DNA of 56,784 nt. It comes from Pedobacter sp. Its GTDB lineage: Bacteria > Bacteroidota > Bacteroidia > Sphingobacteriales > Sphingobacteriaceae. The position numbers and the translations under genes were made by a program. Of the stretch, positions 33,883 to 42,637 are shown one piece after another. Numbering within the stretch: the stretch's first letter is position 1; every line of letters begins with the position of its first letter. The stretch lies in the NCBI GenBank assembly GCA_025351765.1, contig JANXVH010000085.1, forward strand, positions 1 through 56,784, written 5' to 3'. The notes under the pieces are model-generated. The model saw only the letters and a list, made by a program, of their open reading frames with translations. It was not told the DNA's origin and did no database searches.

Positions 33883-36318
33883 ATGACTATCAAATTATAC
33901 CTTCCTATTCTTCTGCTTTTTGTTGCTCCAATACTGAAGGCGCAAAATATGCAGCAATTGAATGCTGCAGAAATTAAACAGGGATTGGAAGCCCTAAACA
34001 TAACGGGAAGCGTACTTTTTGTGGCCGCCCATCCCGATGATGAGAACACCCGTTTGCTGGCCTACCTGGCGAAGGAAAAGAAAGTACGAACCGGTTATTT
34101 GTCTATCACCAGGGGCGATGGGGGACAAAACCTGATAGGTAACGAACAAGCTGAGTTGCTCGGACTAATCAGGACACAGGAACTTTTAGCAGCCAGAAGG
34201 ACTGACGGTGCAGAGCAATTCTTTACCAGGGCAAATGACTTTGGTTTTTCAAAAAACCCAGAAGAGGCTTTTAAAATTTGGGATAAGGAAAAGATATTAT
34301 CAGACGTAGTTTGGGTAATCCGTAAGTTTCGCCCTGATGTGATCATTACCCGCTTCCCTGAAGATTCAAGAGCCGGGCATGGGCACCATTCAGGTTCTGC
34401 TATATTAGCTAGAGAGGCGTTTACTGCGGCTGCCGACCCAAAGCAATTTCCTGAGCAGCTTGCTTTTGTAAAACCATGGCAGGCCAAAAGAATTGTTTGG
34501 AACACCTTTAATTTTGGTGGTAATAATACCACGGCAGATGATCAGCTAAAGATTGATGTAGGTCTATTCAATCCCCTTTTAGGGAAAAGCTATGGTGAAA
34601 TTGCCGCTGAAAGCAGGAGCAACCACAGGAGTCAGGGCTTTGGCTCTGCCAGGCAGCGTGGCTCCGGTATAGAGTTTTTTACCCCTGTTGCCGGAGAAAA
34701 GGCCAGTAAAGATTTGTTTGAAGGCGTTGATTTTACACTCGCTAGAAATCCGAACAGTGCTGCAGCTCAACAACTCCTTAACGAAATAAATACCGAATAC
34801 CAATCTTCAGATCCTTCAAAGTCGATCGGCAAACTACTGAAATTAAAACAAATGGTTGCCGGGAAGGCCTTTAAACAGGATTTGCTAGATAACCTGATCC
34901 TTGCATGCGCCGGTATTTGGCTGGAGGCTGCTGCGGTAAATCCTACGTATGCTTTAAATGAACCTGTTAACGTAAGGCTACAGGCAATATCAAGGGTAAA
35001 AGCTGATTTTCCATTACCAATTTCCTTTGAAGAGCAGACATCCGGAACATCCGTTCCTTTGATTTCAAATCAGTTTTTATCAAAGGAAATACTGCTAAAC
35101 GGAAGTACTGTGCTTACGCAGCCTTACTGGTTGGAGAAAGCACATCCAATTGGACGGTACGTAGTTGATTCGTTGAGTAAAGTTGGTCTTGCAGAGAATC
35201 CAATCGGACTGTCGGTACTTTTTAAAATTAAGATTGGCGATCAGTTGATAGAAAAAAGAATGCCTGTAGTATATAAGTTTACAGATCAGGTGAAGGGTGA
35301 GCTTTACCAGCCACTTGTAATTGCGCCTCCTGTAACTGCAACGCTAACTGAAAAGGCATTTATTTTTAATGGCAATGAATCAAAAAAGATAAGTATTCAG
35401 CTCAAAAGTTTTAAAGATAACGCAAAGGGAAGTCTCTCTGCAACATTGCCATCGGGCTGGAAGTTATCGCCTGCAAGTGAAGAATTTAACCTTGCAAAAA
35501 AAGGAGATGAGCAGTTGTTTACTTTTACGGTTAGCCCTATGGGCAATACTGCTGGTGGAAAAATGGTTGTAAATGTAAACATTGATGGTAAATCTTACAG
35601 TTATGGTTTAAGGGTTATAAATTATGAACACATCCCAGTTCAGACATTATTTCCAGCGGCCGAGGCGAGACTGGATAAGATAGACTTAAAAATTGCCGGA
35701 CGTAAAATAGGATACATTGCTGGGGCAGGTGATTTAATCCCTGAATCACTTAAACAAATTGGCTATGAGGTAATCAATTTGACCGAGAATCAGGTTATCA
35801 ATTCAGATCTGTCTGCTTATGATGCCATTATTACCGGTGTACGTTTGTATAATGTGAACGACCAGGTAAAAAGTATGCAACCAAAACTGATGAAATATGT
35901 AGAGAACGGAGGTGTTTTGCTGGTGCAATACAATGTAAATTCGCCATTGCGCATTGATAATCTTGGCCCATATCCATTTAAAGTTGGTCGTGATCGTGTA
36001 ACCGAAGAAGATGCTAAAGTGACCTTACTTGCACTAGAAAATTCTGTATTAAACTATCCGAATAAAATTACGGCAAAGGACTTTGATGGCTGGATACAGG
36101 AACGCGGGTTGTATTTTGTATCAGATGTTGATCAACACTATACGCCAATAATAAGTATGAACGATAATGGTGAGGCGGCCAATAGCGGCTCATTGCTGGT
36201 TGCAAATTATGGAAAAGGAAGGTATGTGTATACAGGACTATCTTTCTTTAGGCAGTTGCCGGCCGGTGTACCTGGAGCTTACCGATTATTTGTTAACCTC
36301 CTTTCTATCAAGAAATAG
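33883..36318 (+). CDS. secreted PIG-L (LmbE-like) family deacetylase
   Basis: An 811-residue protein with a signal peptide (LLFVAPILKAQ). The N-terminal third is a PIG-L N-deacetylase: zinc motif AHPDDE near residue 49, TRGDGGQN, and the second metal motif GHGHHSG near residue 166. A NEW3/Ig-like segment follows (SLSATLPSGWKLSPASEEF), then a C-terminal glutamine-amidotransferase-like Rossmann domain (KQIGYEVINLTENQVINSDLSAYDAIITGV). The family removes acetyl groups from GlcNAc-type compounds; the large secreted Bacteroidota form has no known substrate to me. It is followed after five bases by the miniprotein gene and then the symporter gene, suggesting a linked release-and-uptake unit. Confidence 0.9.
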   Translation: MTIKLYLPILLLFVAPILKAQNMQQLNAAEIKQGLEALNITGSVLFVAAHPDDENTRLLAYLAKEKKVRTGYLSITRGDGGQNLIGNEQAELLGLIRTQELLAARRTDGAEQFFTRANDFGFSKNPEEAFKIWDKEKILSDVVWVIRKFRPDVIITRFPEDSRAGHGHHSGSAILAREAFTAAADPKQFPEQLAFVKPWQAKRIVWNTFNFGGNNTTADDQLKIDVGLFNPLLGKSYGEIAAESRSNHRSQGFGSARQRGSGIEFFTPVAGEKASKDLFEGVDFTLARNPNSAAAQQLLNEINTEYQSSDPSKSIGKLLKLKQMVAGKAFKQDLLDNLILACAGIWLEAAAVNPTYALNEPVNVRLQAISRVKADFPLPISFEEQTSGTSVPLISNQFLSKEILLNGSTVLTQPYWLEKAHPIGRYVVDSLSKVGLAENPIGLSVLFKIKIGDQLIEKRMPVVYKFTDQVKGELYQPLVIAPPVTATLTEKAFIFNGNESKKISIQLKSFKDNAKGSLSATLPSGWKLSPASEEFNLAKKGDEQLFTFTVSPMGNTAGGKMVVNVNIDGKSYSYGLRVINYEHIPVQTLFPAAEARLDKIDLKIAGRKIGYIAGAGDLIPESLKQIGYEVINLTENQVINSDLSAYDAIITGVRLYNVNDQVKSMQPKLMKYVENGGVLLVQYNVNSPLRIDNLGPYPFKVGRDRVTEEDAKVTLLALENSVLNYPNKITAKDFDGWIQERGLYFVSDVDQHYTPIISMNDNGEAANSGSLLVANYGKGRYVYTGLSFFRQLPAGVPGAYRLFVNLLSIKK

Positions 36319-36323
36319 TTTCA

Positions 36324-36422
36324 ATGGAGGAGCCAAATTATAAAAGGTTTTACCGCTGGCTAATAGCATGGCTAGTATTCCTCATTGTGATTTTTTACGC
36401 ATTTACCAGATATTTTGGATGA
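36324..36422 (+). CDS. 32-residue single-helix membrane miniprotein
   Basis: The frame has an ATG five bases after the deacetylase stop and a TGA that overlaps the symporter ATG in the sequence ATGA at 36419-36422. The product is a charged N-terminus (MEEPNYKRFYRW), one hydrophobic helix (LIAWLVFLIVIFYAF) and a short basic end (TRYFG). The tight spacing on both sides argues that it is translated and coupled to the symporter. I do not recognise a named family. By analogy with small accessory subunits of other secondary transporters, it may stabilise or modulate the symporter. Confidence 0.75.
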   Translation: MEEPNYKRFYRWLIAWLVFLIVIFYAFTRYFG

Positions 36423-38137
36423 GTAATTTAGACTGGGCGGTACTGATCTTAACCTTAGTTGTAATTGTGGTTTATGGCATTTACAAAAGCAGGGGTACGG
36501 ATAACATACAAGGTTATCTGCTTGGTAATCAATCTCTACCCTGGTATCACGTTTGCCTTTCGGTAATGGCTACCCAGGCAAGCGCAATTACATTTCTATC
36601 GGCACCTGGTCTCGCTTATTCTTCAGGAATGAGCTTTGTGCAATTTTACTTTGGGTTGCCCTTAGCTATGATCGTCCTGTCCATCACTTTTGTGCCAATA
36701 TTTCATCGCTTAAAGGTATATACTGCTTATGAGTATTTGGAGCAGCGTTTTGATCTTAAAACCAGGGCGTTAACAGCTTTTTTATTTTTGATACAAAGGG
36801 GATTATCAACTGGGATTACCATTTATGCACCCTCTATCATTTTATCAACTATTTTAAACATTAATACTACCTATACCACGCTTTTTATTGGTAGTCTGGT
36901 AGTGTTCTATACGGTTTATGGGGGTACAAAAGCCGTTTCTTACACACAGATGCTGCAGATGAGTATTATATTTTGTGGATTGTTTGCGGCCGGAATAATG
37001 GTTGTGCACCTTTTACCAGAGGATATTGGTTTTGTAAAAGCAATAAGTATTGCAGGTAAAATGGGCAGGACCAATGCCATAGACTTTAAATTCGATTTGA
37101 ATAATCAATATTCTGTATGGAGTGGTCTACTTGGGGGATTCTTTTTGCAATTGTCTTACTTTGGTACTGATCAGAGTCAGGTTGGCAGATATTTATCAGG
37201 TGCTTCCGTTAGCGAAAGCAGGATGGGCTTGTTGATGAATGGACTGGTAAAGATCCCGATGCAGTTTTTGATCCTGCTGATTGGCGTATTGGTGTTTACC
37301 TTTTATCAGTATAATAAGCCGCCTATATTTTTTAACAGTTTTGAATTGAATAAACTGGAGAAAAGCCCTTACGCCGGGGAGCTTAACACAATTAAGGGAG
37401 ATTATGATAAAGCATTTGTAGCCAAACAGGCACAAATTGAGGTAATGAATAAAGCGCTGGAAGCGGGAGATAAAGCACAGATAGATGAGCAGCGAAAGGT
37501 TTTACAGGTAGCCGATACAATTGATAAGTCCATTAGAGAAAAGGTAGTTAAACTAATGGTAAAGAATGATGCTCAGGCAAATACCAAGGACAACAACTAT
37601 ATATTTTTGAGTTTCGTAACCAAATATCTCCCCCGTGGACTAATAGGGTTGCTGATTGCCATCATATTCCTTGCCTCTATGGGCTCAACGGCAAGCGCGC
37701 TGAATTCCCTTGCATCAACTACGGTTATAGATATTTATAAGCGATTAATAAAAAAAGATGGAAGCGATGGGCAATATTTGCAGGCATCAAGACTAGCTAC
37801 AGTATTTTGGGGGGTGATCTGCATAGTGATGGCACTTTATGCCAGTAAGATTGGAAATTTGCTAGAGGCTGTTAATATCCTAGGATCCTATATTTATGGA
37901 ACTATTTTAGGGGTATTTCTAGTGGCATTCTATGTAAAACATGTAAATGGAAGAGCCGTATTTATAGCCGCATTGCTTGCAGAAACGGCCGTTATTATAA
38001 TCGGACAGTCGGACAAGATAGCCTACTTATGGCTAAACCTGATTGGTTGCTTATTGGTGGTCTTATTTGCAGTTTTATTACAAAGTTTTCTGAAAAGAAA
38101 AGATAGTCAGGGTATTACGGTTTTGTTAGATCAATAG
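36419..38137 (+). CDS. sodium:solute symporter family protein
   Basis: A 572-residue transporter with about thirteen helices in the LeuT-type SSS fold. Family motifs are GYLLGNQSLPWYHVCLSVMATQASAITFLSAPG near the N-terminus and FGTDQSQVGRYLSGAS in the middle. A hydrophilic, mostly helical insertion (about residues 305-400) separates the later helices, as in other Bacteroidota members. The ATG at 36419 gives the usual MSNLDWAVLILTL opening; an ATG at 36368 in this frame would overlap the miniprotein gene and add an untypical leader. The substrate is unknown; the deacetylase upstream hints at a sugar or amino-sugar. Confidence 0.92.
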   Translation: MSNLDWAVLILTLVVIVVYGIYKSRGTDNIQGYLLGNQSLPWYHVCLSVMATQASAITFLSAPGLAYSSGMSFVQFYFGLPLAMIVLSITFVPIFHRLKVYTAYEYLEQRFDLKTRALTAFLFLIQRGLSTGITIYAPSIILSTILNINTTYTTLFIGSLVVFYTVYGGTKAVSYTQMLQMSIIFCGLFAAGIMVVHLLPEDIGFVKAISIAGKMGRTNAIDFKFDLNNQYSVWSGLLGGFFLQLSYFGTDQSQVGRYLSGASVSESRMGLLMNGLVKIPMQFLILLIGVLVFTFYQYNKPPIFFNSFELNKLEKSPYAGELNTIKGDYDKAFVAKQAQIEVMNKALEAGDKAQIDEQRKVLQVADTIDKSIREKVVKLMVKNDAQANTKDNNYIFLSFVTKYLPRGLIGLLIAIIFLASMGSTASALNSLASTTVIDIYKRLIKKDGSDGQYLQASRLATVFWGVICIVMALYASKIGNLLEAVNILGSYIYGTILGVFLVAFYVKHVNGRAVFIAALLAETAVIIIGQSDKIAYLWLNLIGCLLVVLFAVLLQSFLKRKDSQGITVLLDQ

Positions 38138-38138
38138 C

Positions 38139-38948
38139 TTATTTAAGCGATGTGTAGCTAATCTTAAAAGTCTGAGTGCCATTTTCAGTTTTCATAGTCA
38201 AATCTGCCGGATAGTTATCGGTATTGTAGGTATATGTGTAGTTGCGTTCAACAGCTTTGTTTCCACTGCTAAACCGGACTAGGTTATTTGGACCGGAAGT
38301 AAGGAATTGATACGGCAGCTCCAGTTGCAACAACTGAGCAAACTTTACCGCACTAAAGACTCCTGGTTTGGTATCGTAAGTATGGATAAAATTATTTTTA
38401 TCGGTTTTTTCTACCAAAAGGTTAGTTAGATTGCCATCACTTCCGTAATTCAACGTTCTGGTTTGAATAAGCAAATTACTAACTGCGTGGTTTTTGATCA
38501 CACTAATTTGGCTATTACTATTATATTCTAAGTAGTATTTCTCTAGCGGGTTGCTACGGGAAGGAAAGATTTCAAATTGCGAAACTCTGGTGATTATGCC
38601 ATTGGAGACTAAGTAATCAACTGAGTAATTTTTGGTTCCATTTAAATAGCGTTCAAGTCTTAACGGTATTTGGTTACTGTAAGTAAAGACATATTTAACA
38701 CCTGTAGAGAATATCAGCTCGCTGATGAGCGGGATATTTTCCATATACTTAATATCCAAGGTGAGTGCGGTTGACTCAAATTTAACGGGTACTAAGATTT
38801 TCTGTGTTGGTTTATTCGGTTTATTGTCAGGTTCTTCAATTACCGAGGGTTTAGGCTCAATTACCGGAATTTTAATTTTTTTACAGGAGGTACTAATTAG
38901 GGCAATTAGAATAGCGGTTAGGAAAGACAAGCGTTTTATTAATTTCAT
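38139..38948 (-). CDS. hypothetical lipoprotein
   Basis: A 269-residue protein from the ATG at 38948, with a lipoprotein signal (LIALISTSCKK). A Pro/Glu/Lys-rich linker follows, and then a beta-rich body with repeated short Tyr-containing strands (YVFTYSNQIPLRLERYLNG; YLEYNSNSQISVIKNH). The strand pattern resembles the RHS-like/DUF4595 repeats of Bacteroidota surface lipoproteins, but I cannot assign it firmly. Its stop lies one base past the convergent symporter stop. Confidence 0.65.
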   Translation of the reverse strand: MKLIKRLSFLTAILIALISTSCKKIKIPVIEPKPSVIEEPDNKPNKPTQKILVPVKFESTALTLDIKYMENIPLISELIFSTGVKYVFTYSNQIPLRLERYLNGTKNYSVDYLVSNGIITRVSQFEIFPSRSNPLEKYYLEYNSNSQISVIKNHAVSNLLIQTRTLNYGSDGNLTNLLVEKTDKNNFIHTYDTKPGVFSAVKFAQLLQLELPYQFLTSGPNNLVRFSSGNKAVERNYTYTYNTDNYPADLTMKTENGTQTFKISYTSLK

Positions 38949-39126
38949 AATTGTAATATTTGTTTGGTGCAATACTCTGTTGCTTAAAAATAAAAAGCCA
39001 ACTATCTGAGTATTTTTTATTGGAATATTATTTATGATACCAACGCAAGATGGTGATGGGCTCTAGCCTACCTAAATTTACGATAATATTATACACCTTA
39101 TTGCCCTTTTTATAGTTGATATGGCG

Positions 39127-39134
39127 TATTTTTG
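39127..39134 (+). promoter_or_regulatory. promoter for cydAB
   Basis: TATTTTTG is a perfect TAnnTTTG match with TTG at 39101-39103, 23 bases upstream, as a possible -33 element. Transcription would start about 30 bases before cydA. The 180 bases back to 38949 hold no gene. Confidence 0.45.
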
Positions 39135-39171
39135 AAAAGTCTTTTAACAACTATTATTTTAAAGTGACATC

Positions 39172-40467
39172 ATGGACGATTTCCTAGCCGCCCGCCTTCA
39201 AATGGCCTTCTCTCTGGGCTTTCACATTGTATTTGCCTGTATTGGAATGGTGATGCCTTTTTTTATGTCTGTTGCGCATTTTTATTGGCTCCGGACCAAA
39301 GAAGCAGTTTATAAGGATGTTACTAAAGCATGGAGCAGGGGGGTGGCGATTTTCTTCGCCACAGGAGCAGTTTCAGGAACGGTGCTTTCTTTTGAACTTG
39401 GATTATTATGGCCCAAGTTTATGGAGCATGCAGGCCCAATATTTGGAATGCCATTTTCTTTAGAAGGCACAGCATTTTTCATTGAGGCCATTGCATTGGG
39501 CTTTTACCTTTACGGATGGGATAAACTTAACAAATGGTTCCATTGGGTAACTGGAGTTATTGTGGGTATAAGTGGTTTATTATCCGGTATATTGGTAGTT
39601 GCCGCAAATTCCTGGATGAATAGTCCATCTGGCTTCGATTTTCTAGACGGTAATTACATCAACATTGATCCTATAAAGGCGATGTTTAACGATGCCTGGT
39701 TTTCACAGGCTTTGCATATGTCTATTGCGGCTTTCGTTTCCACAGGTTTTGCCGTGGCGGGTATTCATGCTTTAATGATTTTGAGGGGGAGTAACATCGC
39801 TTTCCACCGTAAGGCTTTTAAGATTGCTGCTGTTTTTGCTGCCGTTGCCGCTTGTTTGCAGCCCTTGAGCGGCGATATATCGGCAAAGGACGTAGCAGTC
39901 AGGCAACCGGCTAAACTGGCTGCTATGGAAGCGCACTTCCATACGGAAAGAAATGCGCCACTGGTTATTGGCGGAATACCGGATACATTAAATAAAAAGG
40001 TCGATTTTGCGATCAAGTTACCCGGACTATTAAGTTTTATGGCAACCGGAGATTTTAATAAGGAAGTTACGGGTTTGGACCGGATCCCTAAAGAAAATCA
40101 GCCGCCGATTGCCGTAACGCATTATGCTTTTCAAATTATGGTAGGAATGGGCATGGCTATGGTGGCAATTGCTATACTTTATTTTCTGGTATTGTTTAAG
40201 AAAAAAAGCTGGCTGGAAACCAGATGGCTGCTAAAGCTTTTTGTAGCAGCTACACCACTTGGTTTTATTGCGCTTGAAGCCGGTTGGACGGTAACCGAAG
40301 TAGGTAGGCAACCGTGGATAATCCATGGTGTATTGCGAACTGCTGATGCCGTTACGCCAATGCCTGGAATTGCCTATTCTTTTTACTTGTTTACTGTGGT
40401 TTACCTTTCTCTTGCTGTAATAGTAAGCATATTGTTGTACCGTCAAATTAAATATCTGCGTTCATGA
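39172..40467 (+). CDS. cydA: cytochrome bd ubiquinol oxidase subunit I
   Basis: A 431-residue membrane protein. Visible features are His-18 in GFHIVFAC (haem b595 ligand position), SLEGTAFFIEA with the two conserved Glu, a helix His in SQALHMSIAAF, the Met region HYAFQIMVGMGM, and GRQPWI at the quinol site. The Q loop is short, as in the group without the E. coli-type insertion. With subunit II it oxidises quinol and reduces oxygen to water with high affinity. Its TGA overlaps the cydB ATG by four bases (ATGA). Confidence 0.95.
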   Translation: MDDFLAARLQMAFSLGFHIVFACIGMVMPFFMSVAHFYWLRTKEAVYKDVTKAWSRGVAIFFATGAVSGTVLSFELGLLWPKFMEHAGPIFGMPFSLEGTAFFIEAIALGFYLYGWDKLNKWFHWVTGVIVGISGLLSGILVVAANSWMNSPSGFDFLDGNYINIDPIKAMFNDAWFSQALHMSIAAFVSTGFAVAGIHALMILRGSNIAFHRKAFKIAAVFAAVAACLQPLSGDISAKDVAVRQPAKLAAMEAHFHTERNAPLVIGGIPDTLNKKVDFAIKLPGLLSFMATGDFNKEVTGLDRIPKENQPPIAVTHYAFQIMVGMGMAMVAIAILYFLVLFKKKSWLETRWLLKLFVAATPLGFIALEAGWTVTEVGRQPWIIHGVLRTADAVTPMPGIAYSFYLFTVVYLSLAVIVSILLYRQIKYLRS

Positions 40468-41486
40468 TCTATGTTGTAATTGTGTTTTTGTGGACCTCTA
40501 TACTATTGTACATTTTATTAGGAGGTGCAGATTTTGGTGCGGGTATCATAGAGCTTTTTACCTCAAAAGTTAACCGACCTAAAACCAGGAAAACGATGTA
40601 TAATGCGATTGGCCCCATTTGGGAGGCCAACCATATGTGGCTAATTATTGCTATTGTAATCCTATTTGTAGGGTTTCCTAAAATCTATACCACTATTTCT
40701 ATTTACTTGCATATTCCTCTAGTATGCATGTTGCTTGGAATTATTGCGAGGGGAACAGCATTTGTATTTAGAAATTATGATGCCGTTAAAGATGATATGC
40801 AAAAGGTTTACACACCTATATTTATTTATTCCAGCCTGATAACGCCATTTTTCCTTGGGATTATTGCTGCGAGCTCAGTTTCTGGGAGGATCGATTTGCA
40901 ATCGGCCGATTTTCTTTCTGCTTATGTCTATAGTTGGTTTAACTGGTTCTCTATTTCTGTGGGTGTTTTTACGGTTAGTATTTGCGGCTTCCTTGCTACT
41001 ATTTTTATTATCGGACAGACTGAGCCGGGTGGAGATCGTCAGCATTTCATCCGCAAAGCAAAGCGAACTATCTTTGTGGTAATGTTTAGCGGCGCCCTGG
41101 TTTTCTGGGCAGCTTACGTTGATCATGTTCCATTATTATACTGGATATTTGGTGGTCTACCAGGAATCATAGCCATATTTTCGGCAATTATTTCCTTGGT
41201 AATTATGTTCTACATGCTGAATAAAGATAAACCTATTTTACTGCGATTGCTAGCTGGTTTTCAGGTAACGATGATCCTTTTTGCCGCCACCTATATCCAT
41301 TTTCCGGCTATCGTATTGCTGAGCAATGGTGAGAATTTATCCCTCCTTACCCACCAGGGACAGGCTAGGACGATCTCTTCATTGGCTTACGCATTGCTGA
41401 TCGGCAGTATTTTCATACTACCAGCATTGTTCTATTTGATTTACATATTTCAGCAAAAGCCGAATTTTAAAAACAATCCGGATTAA
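40464..41486 (+). CDS. cydB: cytochrome bd ubiquinol oxidase subunit II
   Basis: A 340-residue partner subunit with about eight helices and the family opening LLYILLGGADFGAGIIEL, followed by AIGPIWEANHMWLI. It packs against CydA to stabilise the haem sites. Coupling through the ATGA overlap with cydA supports equal synthesis of both subunits. No cydX-like small subunit is visible after the stop. Confidence 0.95.
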   Translation: MIYVVIVFLWTSILLYILLGGADFGAGIIELFTSKVNRPKTRKTMYNAIGPIWEANHMWLIIAIVILFVGFPKIYTTISIYLHIPLVCMLLGIIARGTAFVFRNYDAVKDDMQKVYTPIFIYSSLITPFFLGIIAASSVSGRIDLQSADFLSAYVYSWFNWFSISVGVFTVSICGFLATIFIIGQTEPGGDRQHFIRKAKRTIFVVMFSGALVFWAAYVDHVPLLYWIFGGLPGIIAIFSAIISLVIMFYMLNKDKPILLRLLAGFQVTMILFAATYIHFPAIVLLSNGENLSLLTHQGQARTISSLAYALLIGSIFILPALFYLIYIFQQKPNFKNNPD

Positions 41487-41560
41487 TATTCACTTTTACT
41501 AAACAGTACCGATTTCCTGCTTTTACAAAATAATTATCAATTAGGTTATTGTGGATAGTT

Positions 41561-41588
41561 AATGATCTAAAATTAGTTGTTGATCATT
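41561..41588. repeat. inverted repeat between cydB and the Gly-rich gene
   Basis: AATGATC (41561-41567) and GATCATT (41582-41588) are perfect complements with a 14-base AT-rich spacer. It could be a weak terminator for cydAB or a regulator site. The rest of the 238-base gap (41487-41724) shows no gene. Confidence 0.35.
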
Positions 41589-41724
41589 GTAACATTTTCG
41601 CGTCAAACTTAAAAAAAGCCCATAAAAGATGATTTGCCGTTAAATTTGACTGTAACAAATTAAACCTCATGCGGGGTATATAGTCATACACAAACAACGG
41701 TACGAAACTCCGATTATTCATATT

Positions 41725-42600
41725 ATGAAAACTAGACTTTTTAACAACATCTTAGGACTGATCATATTGTCAGGTCTGACTTTTAAAGCTCAGGCGCAAA
41801 AAGCTACAGAATTACAGGAAGTAAGTATCTATGCTCCCCAGCTTACCAAAGCTGACGGTAAGAACAATGAATGGGGAGGTGTAACGTTTTCCGTAAACAA
41901 ACGCACAGGCATCTCCTACTTAATTAGTAACGACGAGAAAAATCTTTATTTGGCGGTAAAATGTGCCGATGTGGCTACCAATACTAAAATTATGGCTGGT
42001 GGTATTACATTTTCTATCAATCCAGATGGTAAGAAGAAAGAGAAAGAAAGCATTTCGTTAACCTATCCTTTAATTAATCGTGCACAATTCAGAGGTGGCG
42101 CAGGAGGACAAGGCGGTCCGCGAAGATTTATGATGGGTGGCTTTGGCGGAAATGGATCACAGCTTACGCAAAAACAAAGAGATTCTTCAATGGCTGTAAT
42201 GCAAAAAACGCAGTTAGCACTGGTTAAAGAGATTAAGATTAAGGGTTTCAAGAAAACAACAGACACGTTATTATCTATCTATAACGATCAAGGTGTAAAG
42301 GCTGCGGCAAGTATTGATAAAGAGAATGTATTCTTTTACGAGGCTGCTATTCCATTGGATCAATTGGGGCTTACTGTAGACAACGCCAAAGAATTTGCGT
42401 ACAACGTTAAGCTAAATGGACTACAAATTCCTGGAATGGATTTTAATCGTGGTGGTGATGGTGGCGGCGGTGGGAATAGAGGTGGTGGCGGTGGAGGTAA
42501 CTTCGGCGGTGGTGGTGGTGGACCTAGAGGCGGCTTGGATTTCCAGGCGCTAATTAGTCCGACTGACTTCTGGGGTAAATACACACTTACAAAAAAATAA
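41725..42600 (+). CDS. secreted Gly-rich hypothetical protein
   Basis: A 291-residue protein with a signal peptide (GLTFKAQAQ). The body resembles a CBM9-like or sugar-binding beta sandwich (ISNDEKNLYLAVKCADV; GGITFSINPDGKKK), but I would not fix the family. Two low-complexity Gly-rich segments interrupt it: RGGAGGQGGPRRFMMGGFGG near residue 115-140, and a run of Gly with Asn, Arg and Phe near residue 240-270. It is followed after 37 bases by the outer-membrane barrel gene and probably shares its transcript. The function is unknown. Confidence 0.7.
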   Translation: MKTRLFNNILGLIILSGLTFKAQAQKATELQEVSIYAPQLTKADGKNNEWGGVTFSVNKRTGISYLISNDEKNLYLAVKCADVATNTKIMAGGITFSINPDGKKKEKESISLTYPLINRAQFRGGAGGQGGPRRFMMGGFGGNGSQLTQKQRDSSMAVMQKTQLALVKEIKIKGFKKTTDTLLSIYNDQGVKAAASIDKENVFFYEAAIPLDQLGLTVDNAKEFAYNVKLNGLQIPGMDFNRGGDGGGGGNRGGGGGGNFGGGGGGPRGGLDFQALISPTDFWGKYTLTKK

Positions 42601-42637
42601 TTTACGCATTCTCACATATACACGACAAAATCCACAA

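Noticed and set aside
36368..36418. Upstream ATG extending the symporter by 17 residues
   Set aside because: The added leader is untypical and lies inside the miniprotein frame, whose ATGA overlap points to 36419.
42360..42584. Pro-rich minus-strand frame
   Set aside because: It is the complement of the Gly-rich repeat in the plus-strand gene.
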